Shown here piece by piece: positions 38,197 through 47,455 of a stretch of DNA of 64,000 bases. Origin of the DNA: Candidatus Endonucleibacter bathymodioli (lineage in GTDB: Bacteria; Pseudomonadota; Gammaproteobacteria; Pseudomonadales; Endozoicomonadaceae); assembly GCA_030674915.1 (NCBI GenBank), contig JASXSV010000005.1, positions 124,001-188,000 of the forward strand, read 5' to 3'. The position numbers and the translations under genes are program-made. Positions within the stretch are counted from its first letter, which is position 1; each line of letters starts with the position of its first letter. The notes beneath the pieces were generated by a model. The model saw nothing but the letters and a program-made list of their open reading frames with translations, ran no database searches and was not told where the DNA came from.

Positions 38197-39762
38197 ATGG
38201 ATACTGATAATTTTTTATATTTAAGTGAGAAGGATATGCCTTTGACTAGCCTTAAAGAGAATGTGAGTGAAGAGGAGTTATCTGGTATAATGCAGTCTGA
38301 TTTAAGGCTACCATTTCCTTTTGCCAAGCGTCATGGTGTAGTCGTTATCTGGGACGGTTCAGACCCTTTGCTCTACTTTTGTCAACCACCGTCAGCGGAA
38401 ATATTGGCAGAAGTCCGGAGATTTGTTGGACAACCGACAAGGTGCAAATCTGTAAGTGAAGATTCTTTCAACGAAATCGTTTTAACCAGCTATCATAAGG
38501 ATAGTTCTGAGGCACTGCAGGATGCTGCCGGCCTAAGCGGAGACCTTGATCTCAGCAGCATTGCTGATGCGGTGCCAATTACGGAGGATCTTCTAGAGCA
38601 GAGCGACGACGCCCCGGTTATCAGGCTTATCAATGCTCTCTTGACTGAGGCCGTTAAAGAAGGCGCATCTGATATACATATAGAAACTTTTGAAAATAAT
38701 TTGATTGTACGTATTCGTGTTGACGGACTTTTGAAAGAAGTGCTTCAACTGCAACGCATGTTGGCTGCGCTACTGGTCTCTCGCATCAAGGTTATGGCTC
38801 GGCTAGATATTGCAGAAAAGCGCATTCCTCAAGATGGCAGGATTTCTTTGAGAGTTGCGGGCAAAGAAGTAGATGTTAGAGTGTCGACTCTTCCCTCTAG
38901 TAATGGTGAGCGGGTCGTTTTGCGACTACTTGACAAGGCATCTGGTCGTCTTGACCTTGAGCACTTGGGTATGGCCCCAGAGGACAAAGAGCGTATTGAA
39001 AGATTATTGACTAAATCCTATGGCATTATTTTGGTTACAGGCCCCACAGGATCTGGTAAAACAACATCATTGTACGCATGTTTGAGCGCCCTTAATGACA
39101 AATGCAGAAATATTTTGACGGTGGAGGATCCTATCGAGTACAACCTTCAGGGGATTGGGCAAACTCAGGTAAACACTAAAGTCGATATGACTTTTGCAAG
39201 AGGATTGAGAGCTATCCTCCGTCAAGATCCAGATGTCGTTATGGTAGGAGAAATACGAGATAAGGAAACGGCTGAAATTGCAGTTCAGGCTAGCTTGACA
39301 GGGCATCTAGTTCTGTCTACCTTGCATACTAATACTGCAGTAGGGGCTCTAACTCGCTTGCAGGATATGGGTATTGAGAGTTTTTTATTAGCGTCAAGCT
39401 TGCTTGGGGTAATTGCTCAACGCTTGGTGCGAGTACTCTGTGATCATTGCAAAGAGTCATTTGAACCGGATGAAGCCGAGTGTGCGCAACTGAGTATTAA
39501 CTCTGCTACTCGCCATATTATTTATCGAGCAAAAGGTTGCAAGGAATGTAATTTCAACGGATATAAGGGTCGTACTGGCATTTATGAAGTACTTATTGTT
39601 GATGAAGATATTCGTAAAATGATTCATAGCGGCCAAGGAGAGCAAGCTGTTACTACCTATGTCAGGAATTATAATACTGGCATCAGATGTGATGGTGCCC
39701 GCAAGGTGCTTGACGGAGTGACAACCTTGGAGGAAGTGCTGAGAGTGACTCAAGGAGACTGA
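38197..39762 (+). CDS. gspE: Type II secretion ATPase GspE
   Basis: 521 residues. N1E region (about 1-130), then the secretion-ATPase core: Walker A GPTGSGKTTSLYA (about 282-294), Asp box VEDPIEYNLQGIGQTQVN, Walker B MVGEIRDKETAE, His box GHLVLSTLHTN, and a tetracysteine zinc site CDHC...CKEC (about 422-455) typical of GspE. Powers assembly of the pseudopilus from the cytoplasmic face, bound to GspL. Poor ribosome-binding sequence before the ATG. First gene of gspEFGHIJKLM. Confidence 0.95.
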   Translation: MDTDNFLYLSEKDMPLTSLKENVSEEELSGIMQSDLRLPFPFAKRHGVVVIWDGSDPLLYFCQPPSAEILAEVRRFVGQPTRCKSVSEDSFNEIVLTSYHKDSSEALQDAAGLSGDLDLSSIADAVPITEDLLEQSDDAPVIRLINALLTEAVKEGASDIHIETFENNLIVRIRVDGLLKEVLQLQRMLAALLVSRIKVMARLDIAEKRIPQDGRISLRVAGKEVDVRVSTLPSSNGERVVLRLLDKASGRLDLEHLGMAPEDKERIERLLTKSYGIILVTGPTGSGKTTSLYACLSALNDKCRNILTVEDPIEYNLQGIGQTQVNTKVDMTFARGLRAILRQDPDVVMVGEIRDKETAEIAVQASLTGHLVLSTLHTNTAVGALTRLQDMGIESFLLASSLLGVIAQRLVRVLCDHCKESFEPDEAECAQLSINSATRHIIYRAKGCKECNFNGYKGRTGIYEVLIVDEDIRKMIHSGQGEQAVTTYVRNYNTGIRCDGARKVLDGVTTLEEVLRVTQGD

Positions 39763-39798
39763 TACTAATGAAAGTAATGAACGTAATGAGATAGTATT

Positions 39799-41010
39799 AT
39801 GGCTGCATTTGAATACACTGCTATAGATCAGCAGGGTAAACAGCATAAAGGTTCTTTGGAGGCAGACAGTAGCCGTCAAGTTAGGCAATTGCTTCGCGAT
39901 AAATCATTAACACCTCTTAGTGTTGATGTAGTAAAAGAACAGAAAAAGGGCGACGGGCTTGGTCTTTTTAGACGCGGTGTTTCGGCAGTTGAGCTAGCGA
40001 CTTTGACTCGACAGCTGGCAACTCTTATTCAAGCCTCTATGCCTATTGAAGAGGCTTTGCAGGGGGTTGCTGCACATCAAGAAAAAAGTCGCCTTAAAAA
40101 TATGCTAATAGCTATTCGCTCAAGGGTTGTGGAGGGCTGCACCCTAGCTCGAAGCCTTGACGCCTTCCCCCAAGCCTTCCCTCAAATGTATCGAGCAACG
40201 GTTGCCGCAGGAGAGCATGCTGGTCATCTTGACAAGGTATTGAACCGTTTAGCTGATTATACCGAAGCTCGGATGCAGTCAATGCAGAGGGTTCAGCAAG
40301 CATTACTTTATCCAGTAATTCTGATGCTTGCTTCACTGGGCATTGTCAGCTTTTTACTGGGCTATGTTGTACCTGATATTGTTAAGGTTTTTGTGGATAC
40401 GGGGCAGGATCTACCAATGATAACCGTGATTCTTATCTCCACAAGCGAGGGTTTTCAGAGTTGGTGGCCAGTGATTATAGTAGGTATTGTTATAACTGTG
40501 ATGGCGGTGAAATACTTACTTAAACGACCGGAAGTCAGGTTGGCATGGGATGGCTATCTTTTAAAACTACCTTTGATTGGGCGCTTTAGTCGTACTCTTA
40601 ACGCAGCTAGATTCGCCAGCACGCTAAGCATTCTAACCCGAAGTGGGGTGTCTCTTGTTGAGGCACTAGCGATTGCTGGACAGGTGGTGAGCAATGAGGC
40701 TATTAAGCTGGCCATTAAAAATGTAGCCAAGATGGTCAGTGAAGGTACCAGCCTGAATCGCTCTCTGAGTGAAACAGGGCACTTCCCACCGATGATGCTA
40801 CATATGATTGCCAGTGGCGAATCCAGCGGTGAGCTGGATGAAATGCTAGATAAAACAGCAGTAAATCAACAACAAGAACTTGATGGTAGGCTAGCGTTAT
40901 TGATGGGGTTATTTGAACCTTTGATGCTTGTTGTAATGGGTGGTGTCGTCATGGTAATTGTTTTGGCTATACTGTTGCCTATTCTTAATATGAATCAGTT
41001 ACTGAATTAA
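39799..41010 (+). CDS. gspF: Type II secretion platform protein GspF
   Basis: 403 residues, normal length. Two T2SSF repeats (about 70-195 and 275-395), each with the pattern beginning FTRQLATLIQASMPIEEAL or FASTLSILTRSGVSLVEAL, and three membrane helices (about 170-195, 222-240, 370-395). Inner-membrane core of the secretion motor. A 37-bp gap follows gspE and about 300 bp precede gspG. Confidence 0.95.
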   Translation: MAAFEYTAIDQQGKQHKGSLEADSSRQVRQLLRDKSLTPLSVDVVKEQKKGDGLGLFRRGVSAVELATLTRQLATLIQASMPIEEALQGVAAHQEKSRLKNMLIAIRSRVVEGCTLARSLDAFPQAFPQMYRATVAAGEHAGHLDKVLNRLADYTEARMQSMQRVQQALLYPVILMLASLGIVSFLLGYVVPDIVKVFVDTGQDLPMITVILISTSEGFQSWWPVIIVGIVITVMAVKYLLKRPEVRLAWDGYLLKLPLIGRFSRTLNAARFASTLSILTRSGVSLVEALAIAGQVVSNEAIKLAIKNVAKMVSEGTSLNRSLSETGHFPPMMLHMIASGESSGELDEMLDKTAVNQQQELDGRLALLMGLFEPLMLVVMGGVVMVIVLAILLPILNMNQLLN

Positions 41011-41309
41011 AACTTAGCTAGAATGAAGATTCTTATAGCAGGCCTATACACTAAGTATCAACTTTACTCTATGAGATAAGAACGGCAGTAAGAACAAAAA
41101 GGACGAAACAAAAAATGGCGAACCACAAAACTTTGCTGATGCCCTGCAAGCATAGAACCAGTCTGCTAAAGAGGTGACGAGATTTTAACGATAAATATGG
41201 CGTTTTTCTTTTATACGACACCTTGATGAAGAATAGCCGCTACATCGGTTTCTCATGAACAGGTCTCTTATTAGGAAAAATGATTTTAATCCAAGCGAGA
41301 ACATTAAAA
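41011..41309. other. Gap between gspF and gspG
   Basis: 300 bp without a gene inside an otherwise tightly packed operon. No terminator seen; could hold a separate promoter for the abundant pseudopilin GspG, but no consensus is visible. Confidence 0.4.
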
Positions 41310-41741
41310 ATGAAAGAGCGCGTCCAAAAGGGCTTTACCCTGATTGAAATCATGATTGTGGTTGTGATACTCGGTATTTTGGCAGCAATGGTTGCTCCAA
41401 AACTACTAAACCGACCTGACCAGGCCAAAATCACAGTGGCTCGTTCGGATATTGGAACTGTTTCTCAAGCGCTTGAGCTTTATCGCCTTGATAATGGTTT
41501 TTATCCGTCCACTGACCAAGGCTTAGAAGCACTTAGTGAAAAGCCAACGATGAGTCCTGAGCCTAGACAGTGGAATCCTGAAGGTTATTTGAAAAAAACA
41601 CCTATGGATCCATGGGGGCGCCCGTACTTGTATATTCAGCCTGGTAATCATGGAAAGTATGATATTTATTCTCTAGGAGTTGATGGGCGAGAAGGAGGAG
41701 ATGAATCTAACTCCATGATTACCAACTGGGATGAGCAATGA
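41310..41741 (+). CDS. gspG: Major pseudopilin GspG
   Basis: 143 residues from MKERVQKG, giving an 8-residue prepilin leader cut before FTLIEIMIVVVILGILAAMV with Glu5. The open frame reaches 41280, but the shorter start fits prepilin leaders. C-terminal GspG signature: YRLDNGFYPSTDQGLEAL, PMDPWGRPYLYIQPG and the calcium-site loop SLGVDGREGGDESNS. Polymerises into the pseudopilus after cleavage by a prepilin peptidase (GspO), not in this window. Confidence 0.95.
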   Translation: MKERVQKGFTLIEIMIVVVILGILAAMVAPKLLNRPDQAKITVARSDIGTVSQALELYRLDNGFYPSTDQGLEALSEKPTMSPEPRQWNPEGYLKKTPMDPWGRPYLYIQPGNHGKYDIYSLGVDGREGGDESNSMITNWDEQ

Positions 41742-42247
41742 GGCGAAAGTGCCATGGATTCACACTAGTAGAAATGTTAGTTGTTGTCCTGATTATTGGC
41801 GTGTTACTGGGTATAACACTTATGACTCCTATGACCGGAAATGCTCATAGGGTTGCCAAGGAACAAGCCACTAGACTTCAACTTCTTTTTTCTCAGGTTC
41901 GGGATAAAGCTCTGCTAGAAAATGCTGAGTTTGGTTTTTCGGTGGACGATGATGGAACATATCGCTGGTGGGTACTCCCACTTGAAGGAAAAAACTGGGT
42001 TATGATTGAGGAGAAGCCCTTTCAGCCGTTCCAGATGCCGGAAAGTTATAACATTGAGCTGGAAACAGGTGAACAAGAAAGTTTTGATTCAAATGAGATT
42101 GATGAAAAAGATCGTCCTTCCGTAGTGTTTTTTTCTGATCGTGAATCAACCCCTTTTAAACTTTCTATAATTCCTGCCAGTGATCAAAAACTATCAGTTA
42201 TTTTGCGCTCGGATGGATTGTCTGATGTTGAAATATCACGCGAGTAG
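41738..42247 (+). CDS. gspH: Minor pseudopilin GspH
   Basis: 169 residues. Leader MRRKCHG followed by FTLVEMLVVVLIIGVLLGI (Glu5 present). Overlaps the gspG stop by 4 bp (ATGA). The C-terminal globular part includes the GspH-like FSVDDDGTYRWWVLP and ends VILRSDGLSDVEI. Adds to the tip or shaft of the pseudopilus. Confidence 0.88.
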   Translation: MRRKCHGFTLVEMLVVVLIIGVLLGITLMTPMTGNAHRVAKEQATRLQLLFSQVRDKALLENAEFGFSVDDDGTYRWWVLPLEGKNWVMIEEKPFQPFQMPESYNIELETGEQESFDSNEIDEKDRPSVVFFSDRESTPFKLSIIPASDQKLSVILRSDGLSDVEISRE

Positions 42248-42650
42248 CCCAGACTCTAAAATGTACGGTTTTACATTAATTGAAGTAATGGTTGCACTGG
42301 CTATTTTTGCGGCGTCTGCAGCCATGCTTATTGTTTCAGACGGGAATAGTATTAGCCAAACTCATCATATGAAGAACAAAGTACTTTCTGTTCAAGTGGC
42401 AGACCAACATTTGAATAAAATCTATACTAGTCAGCGTCGTCTGGAAAATGGCACTAAGGGTCGGATGCAGAAATATGCTGGCTATGATTGGTATGTCCGC
42501 GAGGTCATACGCAATACACGAAAAGAAGGTTTTCAGCAGATTATTGTTGATGTATTTTTGGGTTCTAGTGTTGAGCCCCCTGGTAAGAATGATGTGCCTA
42601 TATTAACACTTACCTCTTACATGAGGAGGTTAAAGAGTGTCCGTCAATAA
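42225..42650 (+). CDS. gspI: Minor pseudopilin GspI
   Basis: About 141 residues. The prepilin cut lies at YG/FTLIEVMVALAIF with Glu5. The frame opens at 42180; the ATG at 42225 (MLKYHASSPDSKMYG) gives a more typical leader and only 23 bp overlap with gspH. GspI family features: VLSVQVADQHLN, GRMQKYAGYDWYVRE. Forms the pseudopilus tip complex with GspJ and GspK. Confidence 0.85.
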   Translation: MLKYHASSPDSKMYGFTLIEVMVALAIFAASAAMLIVSDGNSISQTHHMKNKVLSVQVADQHLNKIYTSQRRLENGTKGRMQKYAGYDWYVREVIRNTRKEGFQQIIVDVFLGSSVEPPGKNDVPILTLTSYMRRLKSVRQ

Positions 42651-43461
42651 AGGTTTTACTCTTCTTGAATTGATGATAGCTATTTTCATTTTTGCAATGA
42701 TCAGTACAGCAGCCTATAAATTGCTAAACTCGGTCACTCATGCCAAGCAGGTTACTGATGGACTGCTCGATAGTTTGGATGAATTACAGAGAAGTTACAT
42801 AACTATAGAGAAGGATTTCTCTCAGATAATTGGCCGCTCCATCAGAGATGAATTTGGCGATAAGCAATCTGCAGTATTAGCTCCATCTAAGCCTGCAACA
42901 CTAGCGACTTATGAAAATGGATATTTGATTGAGTTTACCAGAGCCGGATGGAGAAATCCGCTAGGTCTGATTAGGAGCGACTTGCAGAGAGTGGCATATG
43001 CTCTTGAAGACTCGAAATTGGTTCGTTATTACTGGCCGGTGTTGGATAGGGCGTCAGACCCAGAACTGATCCGACAAATAGTATTGCATAATGTGCTAGG
43101 TGTTAAAATCAGACTTATGGATGAAAAAAAAGTATGGAAATCCTCTTGGCCTCCAGCCACCAAACAAAAAGAAGGGGATGATAAAAATGATAGGCTAGAT
43201 AGGACGGATAGGAAGGATAGGAAGGATAGGAAGGATAGGAATGGTAGGAAGGACGAAAATAGCAAGGAAGAGCACCAATCTCCTATGCTTATGCCTGCAG
43301 GAGTAGAAATAGCCATTCAGCATGATACTTACGGATTGTTGGAGTTTTCGTATCCACTTATAACCATAAAGTCTGCTAGCACTGAAGTGGAGAGTAACAG
43401 CGGTTGGGGTATAGGAGATAAAGCAAGGCAATCAAGAAACAGTGGTGAGGGGGAGTATTGA
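42637..43461 (+). CDS. gspJ: Minor pseudopilin GspJ with an Asp/Arg/Lys-repeat insertion
   Basis: 274 residues; relatives are nearer 200-230. GTG start, short leader MSVNKG then FTLLELMIAIFIFAMIS with Glu5. The family block FTRAGWRNPLGLIRSDLQRVAYAL is intact. Between about residues 180 and 215 there is a charged low-complexity insertion (DRKDRKDRKDR type) encoded by 9-bp tandem repeats, with the C-terminal strands resuming at MPAGVEIAIQ. The insertion presumably forms a surface loop. Overlaps gspI by 14 bp and shares its stop with the TTG start of gspK. Confidence 0.9.
   Translation: MSVNKGFTLLELMIAIFIFAMISTAAYKLLNSVTHAKQVTDGLLDSLDELQRSYITIEKDFSQIIGRSIRDEFGDKQSAVLAPSKPATLATYENGYLIEFTRAGWRNPLGLIRSDLQRVAYALEDSKLVRYYWPVLDRASDPELIRQIVLHNVLGVKIRLMDEKKVWKSSWPPATKQKEGDDKNDRLDRTDRKDRKDRKDRNGRKDENSKEEHQSPMLMPAGVEIAIQHDTYGLLEFSYPLITIKSASTEVESNSGWGIGDKARQSRNSGEGEY
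43190..43250 (+). repeat. 9-bp tandem repeat in gspJ
   Basis: Units close to 'ggaaggata', three perfect plus degenerate flanking copies, encoding Asp-Arg-Lys steps. In frame, so copy-number change lengthens a loop rather than killing the gene. Confidence 0.85.
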
Positions 43462-44468
43462 GCAGAAATAGTAAGTATTCTCAGTCTGTTTGTCGCTATC
43501 AGCAAGGGGTAGCGTTGATTTATGTATTGCTCATTTTTTCAATGATGTCGCTTATGGCTAGCCAGATGGTAACAACTTTATTGTTACATACGGAAAAAAA
43601 TGCACGATTTATCGAGAGAATTCAAGCAAGGCATTATGCCTTGGGGGCAGAGCAGTATGTCGCTTATCTATTGGAAGAAGATTTTGTGGAAGACAAGAAG
43701 AAAAAAAGATTCGTTGACCATGAGAATGAGCGTTGGAATATTAGGAAAGTGGACTACGATGTAGATCAGGGCAGTATTGACTTAGTTGTGGTTGATGAGC
43801 AAGGTCGATTTAATATTAACTGGCTTACATCTGAGGGGAAAACAGGGGAAAAGTTCATGTCAATATTTAAAAACTTACTACAGAATCAGGACATAAATGT
43901 TGAGTTGGCAGACTGGATTCAGACTTGGTTGGGAGCGGCTCCTGACGCCGCTAAGGGGGAAGCCGCAGATAACATTTATCTAATGCTTGATCCTCCTCGG
44001 CGTGCGGCGAATACAGAAATAGCTTCGGTTTCTGAGATAAAATTAGTCGAAGGTATGACATCTGAATACTTTGAGCGTTTGGCACCACTGGTGTCAGCAC
44101 TACCGAAGACCTCGAAGATCAATGTAAACACAGCATTGCCAGAAGTTATTCGTTCTATTTCCGATAAAATAACCGAAGACGATGCTGAGGCAATAATCGA
44201 GGGGAGAGGTCTTGATGGATTTGCAAAAATTGACGAACTTAGCAATGTTACTGAAGTTATAGATAAAATGGCAGATTTAAAATCAGCGAAACTGGTGTTT
44301 TCTAGCCAGTATTTTTCTACTTATATTAAAGCTACTTATCGCGACACATCCTTTTATATGAAAACCTTATTATTTCGTAATAATGAAGGACAAGTGCAGA
44401 TAGCGGGAAGAGAAATCGGCCCGAATAGTTATTGGCTTACAGATAAAAAGGCACCTGAGGCAAACTGA
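43458..44468 (+). CDS. gspK: Minor pseudopilin GspK
   Basis: 336 residues. TTG start in the TTGA overlap with gspJ. The leader ends QQG before VALIYVLLIFSMMSLMASQM; position 5 is not Glu, as usual for GspK. The large helical domain is intact, with DEQGRFNINWL near the first calcium region and the helix-hairpin-helix-like block KINVNTALPEVIRSISDKITEDDAEAI. Caps the pseudopilus tip. Confidence 0.92.
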   Translation: MSRNSKYSQSVCRYQQGVALIYVLLIFSMMSLMASQMVTTLLLHTEKNARFIERIQARHYALGAEQYVAYLLEEDFVEDKKKKRFVDHENERWNIRKVDYDVDQGSIDLVVVDEQGRFNINWLTSEGKTGEKFMSIFKNLLQNQDINVELADWIQTWLGAAPDAAKGEAADNIYLMLDPPRRAANTEIASVSEIKLVEGMTSEYFERLAPLVSALPKTSKINVNTALPEVIRSISDKITEDDAEAIIEGRGLDGFAKIDELSNVTEVIDKMADLKSAKLVFSSQYFSTYIKATYRDTSFYMKTLLFRNNEGQVQIAGREIGPNSYWLTDKKAPEAN

Positions 44469-45856
44469 TGAAAGATATTTTGCTGGTTCGGATATTACCT
44501 GACACAGCGTCACTGGATCTTGGATGCAAAGTTCAATGGGGCATTTTTTCCGAAGCTGGCGAACTGTCCGGGGAAGTGCGCGTATCAGAATTGGGACAGC
44601 TCAAGAATGAGTGGTGCATGTTGAAGGAAGGGGTGGGTATAGATACGAAAATAAACGCAGATAAAAAAAATGATACTGACAAAATAATCCTGCTATTACC
44701 TGGTAATTTGACTGTTAATCGCCAATTGGTGCTTACCAAGGGACAAAAAAAACATATTGTGACTGCTTTACCCTATTTGATAGAAGAAGACCTAGCTGTG
44801 GATGTAGAGAACGTTCATTTTGCTAGCGTCTTGCACCGAAAAGAAGATACTGTTTCGTTGATTGCTATTTCCCATGAAAGTATCCAAACTATCCTTGCCA
44901 TTTTTGATGAAGCTTGCTTGCCACCAGACCAAATTTATTCAGAATGCCAGTTGGTAAACTCAGTCCCTGAAACAATATCTCTGGTTTTGGATAGTTCCAC
45001 AGTAATGATGGCTAGACCTGGGTATGCAACACAGGCCCTGGAGTATGAGACAGTACCATTTGCATTAAATCAACGCACTGCAACACTAGAAGATACTACA
45101 GTAGAGATTGAACAGATTTCGCAGGTGGTATTGTTATCTCCAAATGCCCCGCTGTCTTCATCTGTGGAACAAAATGAAGCATTAAAAGATGAGTTACGTT
45201 CACAGGGTTGGTTTTTTCAAGAAGAAACTTTGGGTAAAGACTCAGTTTTTGAGTTTTTAGCAGAAGCGTACTTTAAGTTATCTCGCGTATATCTGTTAGC
45301 TGATTTACGCCACGGCCCTTATCAGAGCCTTAGAAAAACCTCACTCATGGTTAAGCGTTGGCGTCCAATTGCTATTGTTGCGGCATGCTGGTTGGTTATT
45401 GGGTTAAGTGTAATTATAGGACAAGGTATTTACTTTGATAAACAGGCTGACCAACTTTGGAATCAGAATGCTGCACTGTACCTAAAAGGCTTCCCTCAAG
45501 ATCGTCAAGTCATCGATGCAAAAGCTCGAAACCAGAGAAGCTTCAATATACAAAAATGGTTAGAAAGGAGGTTAAATTCTAACAAGGAAACGAAGACCGC
45601 AGATAAGCCGTTGCTGCCTCTGCTGCAGGGTGTTTCTGCTATCGTAGCCTCCCAAGGTAAGGAAGCTGCTATAGTGCCACAGGGAATAGAGTTTAGTAAT
45701 GATTCTGGTAATCTGATTTTTGAATTCCAGGCTGCTAGTCTGGAGGCGATTAATAAATTGATGGCTGACCTCAAAGAAGAGGGGTTGCAAACTCGTCTTG
45801 ATACTGCAAATCAGGGAAAAGTCGGTGCCATTGCTCGTATGACTATAACAAGGTGA
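44468..45856 (+). CDS. gspL: Type II secretion protein GspL
   Basis: 462 residues. Actin-like cytosolic domain (about 1-295) that binds GspE, one transmembrane helix (about 302-322, PIAIVAACWLVIGLSVIIGQG) and a ferredoxin-like periplasmic domain (about 375-460). The family blocks LPYLIEEDLAVDVENVHFA and KDELRSQGW are present. Shares a base with the gspK stop. Slightly longer than usual through a linker around 50-75. Confidence 0.9.
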   Translation: MKDILLVRILPDTASLDLGCKVQWGIFSEAGELSGEVRVSELGQLKNEWCMLKEGVGIDTKINADKKNDTDKIILLLPGNLTVNRQLVLTKGQKKHIVTALPYLIEEDLAVDVENVHFASVLHRKEDTVSLIAISHESIQTILAIFDEACLPPDQIYSECQLVNSVPETISLVLDSSTVMMARPGYATQALEYETVPFALNQRTATLEDTTVEIEQISQVVLLSPNAPLSSSVEQNEALKDELRSQGWFFQEETLGKDSVFEFLAEAYFKLSRVYLLADLRHGPYQSLRKTSLMVKRWRPIAIVAACWLVIGLSVIIGQGIYFDKQADQLWNQNAALYLKGFPQDRQVIDAKARNQRSFNIQKWLERRLNSNKETKTADKPLLPLLQGVSAIVASQGKEAAIVPQGIEFSNDSGNLIFEFQAASLEAINKLMADLKEEGLQTRLDTANQGKVGAIARMTITR

Positions 45857-45866
45857 CGGGGAAGTA

Positions 45867-46379
45867 ATGCAAAATATAATATCAACCATTGGGCAAATAG
45901 CGTTAGTTCAACAACTACTGGTTCGTTATGCGCAATTGCCAGTAAGACAGAAGAATACCATTGCGTGGTTGATAGCTGTTATTGTTGCTGTATTATTCTA
46001 TGTATTGCTATTTTCCCCTATTTATGAGTGGTCTGAAAAACAAAGGCGAGACTATGGCGATCAAGTCAATACGACATTATGGATGCAGCAGCATATAACT
46101 AAGTTTAGAGATATAGAAAATAGTAAAAGAAGAGGTGTTGATCAACAAAATTTACCTTCTGTCGTGACTGCTCTCGCTAAGGAGGCGGGTGTAACGATTA
46201 ACCGTATGCAACCGAATAGGAAAGGTATCTCTATTTGGTTAGAAGATGCTGCTTATCAGAAAGTGTTATCTTGGCTAGTCATACTTGAAACGAAACACCA
46301 GGTAGTTGTTCAAAAAATAAAACTTGAGCGTTTTCAAGAAGAAGGAAGGGTCAAAGGATACATACATCTCAGTAGCTAA
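45867..46379 (+). CDS. gspM: Type II secretion protein GspM
   Basis: 170 residues. Single transmembrane helix (about 31-51, AWLIAVIVAVLFYVLLFSPIY), then a coiled stretch and a ferredoxin-like periplasmic domain (VVTALAKEAGVTINRMQ ... VVQKIKLERF). Partner of GspL. Last gene of the cluster; no gspN follows and the prepilin peptidase is elsewhere. Ten bases separate it from gspL. Confidence 0.88.
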   Translation: MQNIISTIGQIALVQQLLVRYAQLPVRQKNTIAWLIAVIVAVLFYVLLFSPIYEWSEKQRRDYGDQVNTTLWMQQHITKFRDIENSKRRGVDQQNLPSVVTALAKEAGVTINRMQPNRKGISIWLEDAAYQKVLSWLVILETKHQVVVQKIKLERFQEEGRVKGYIHLSS

Positions 46380-47455
46380 GGTGAGCCAGGTAGGGTGAAT
46401 GCACGCCTACTCTCCATTTTTTGTTATTAGACTTAGATTACATTCTCAGCCATTCCAGAGCTATTCAAAAGCTAGCTGCTTAACTCTTACGCTACCGTTA
46501 ACGTGTTCCTTTGGATGGAGAATCTATCTCCATTGGTTTTTTTTGATCAGACGATAGATGTTCTCGTAACAACTCACCCATTAAAAAACTCCAGTACAAT
46601 ACGTGATGCAATTTACTTCTGTGTAAAGCCTAAACCCAGCTAAGCCTTTACCAGTCGACTCATTCATCAGTTTTTTTAGGAAGCTTGTGTCAGCCTACAA
46701 GCTGTTGAAATGAGCTGCCTCAGTGTCATACTACCCAGTATGGCCTCCTTTCAGCTTTAGGGAGACCGCTTTATTGGAACGGTGCATATAATCACCAATC
46801 CTTCTCGCCGAAAATACTAGTTTACAGAAGGATTGAATCTGGTATCGTTCAGCCAGAATTGATGCTTGCAATAGTTTTTCATGTGGTCAATTGGTAGGTT
46901 ATTTAAGAGCTACAGCCTACGCTGAGCTAACTCTCAAATCCATTCCAAGTATGTCGATTATTGTGGAAATCTAGGTATTGATATGGTAAAAAGCAGCCGT
47001 GGCCTTCATTATACAGCAATAGTTTTAACAAACACTAAGGAAACTATTATAAGTATTTTTGAAAAAATACTCCACCCCCGTGAATCCTCTCCTCTATTAG
47101 CAAGCACGGTCAGCCACCGAACGTAAAGCTGTAGAGGTCGGAGGTCTGCTAGAAATATGAGCTAGACTAGCGATGCACACTGGTCACTCGTCGGTGAAAA
47201 TTCTAATCACCGGAGGCTCTAGCACGCTATTGGTCACGATACAAGTACAGTACCTGCCTATGTATTTTGCAAGTATGAGAAAATGTAGTAAGTTATTGAG
47301 AAAAATTATAGAAGCCAATAATCACATATTTTCAATGACAACTGGTATAATTAACAGTCCGTCAGGTCAGCCTAAACTATAAAATAATGAGTTTGTTCGC
47401 AGACCGCCTGTTCAATAAGGCGTTACCTTCATTCTACTTGTCATTGAGGATAACA
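46380..47455. other. Intergenic with a degenerate repeat block
   Basis: About 1 kb after gspM. The part 46755-46977 is a diverged copy of 62543-62770 (inverted). The rest shows no recognisable gene; a 69-codon frame at 47173-47382 has no homology. Confidence 0.5.
46755..46977 (+). repeat. Dispersed degenerate repeat (inverted partner 62543-62770)
   Basis: Shared blocks, in order: 'agggagac.g.tttattgga', 'ccgaaaata', 'ctggtatcgttcagccaga', 'tacagcct', 'ctctcaaatc', 'attccaag', 'ttattgtgg'. Ends in the same 'tgtgga(a/t)atctagg' as copies A and B. Probably a decayed IS of unknown family. Confidence 0.65.

Noticed and set aside
47173..47382. Plus-strand frame of 69 codons before the GT87-like gene
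   Set aside because: No ribosome site or family; lies in repeat-rich decayed DNA.
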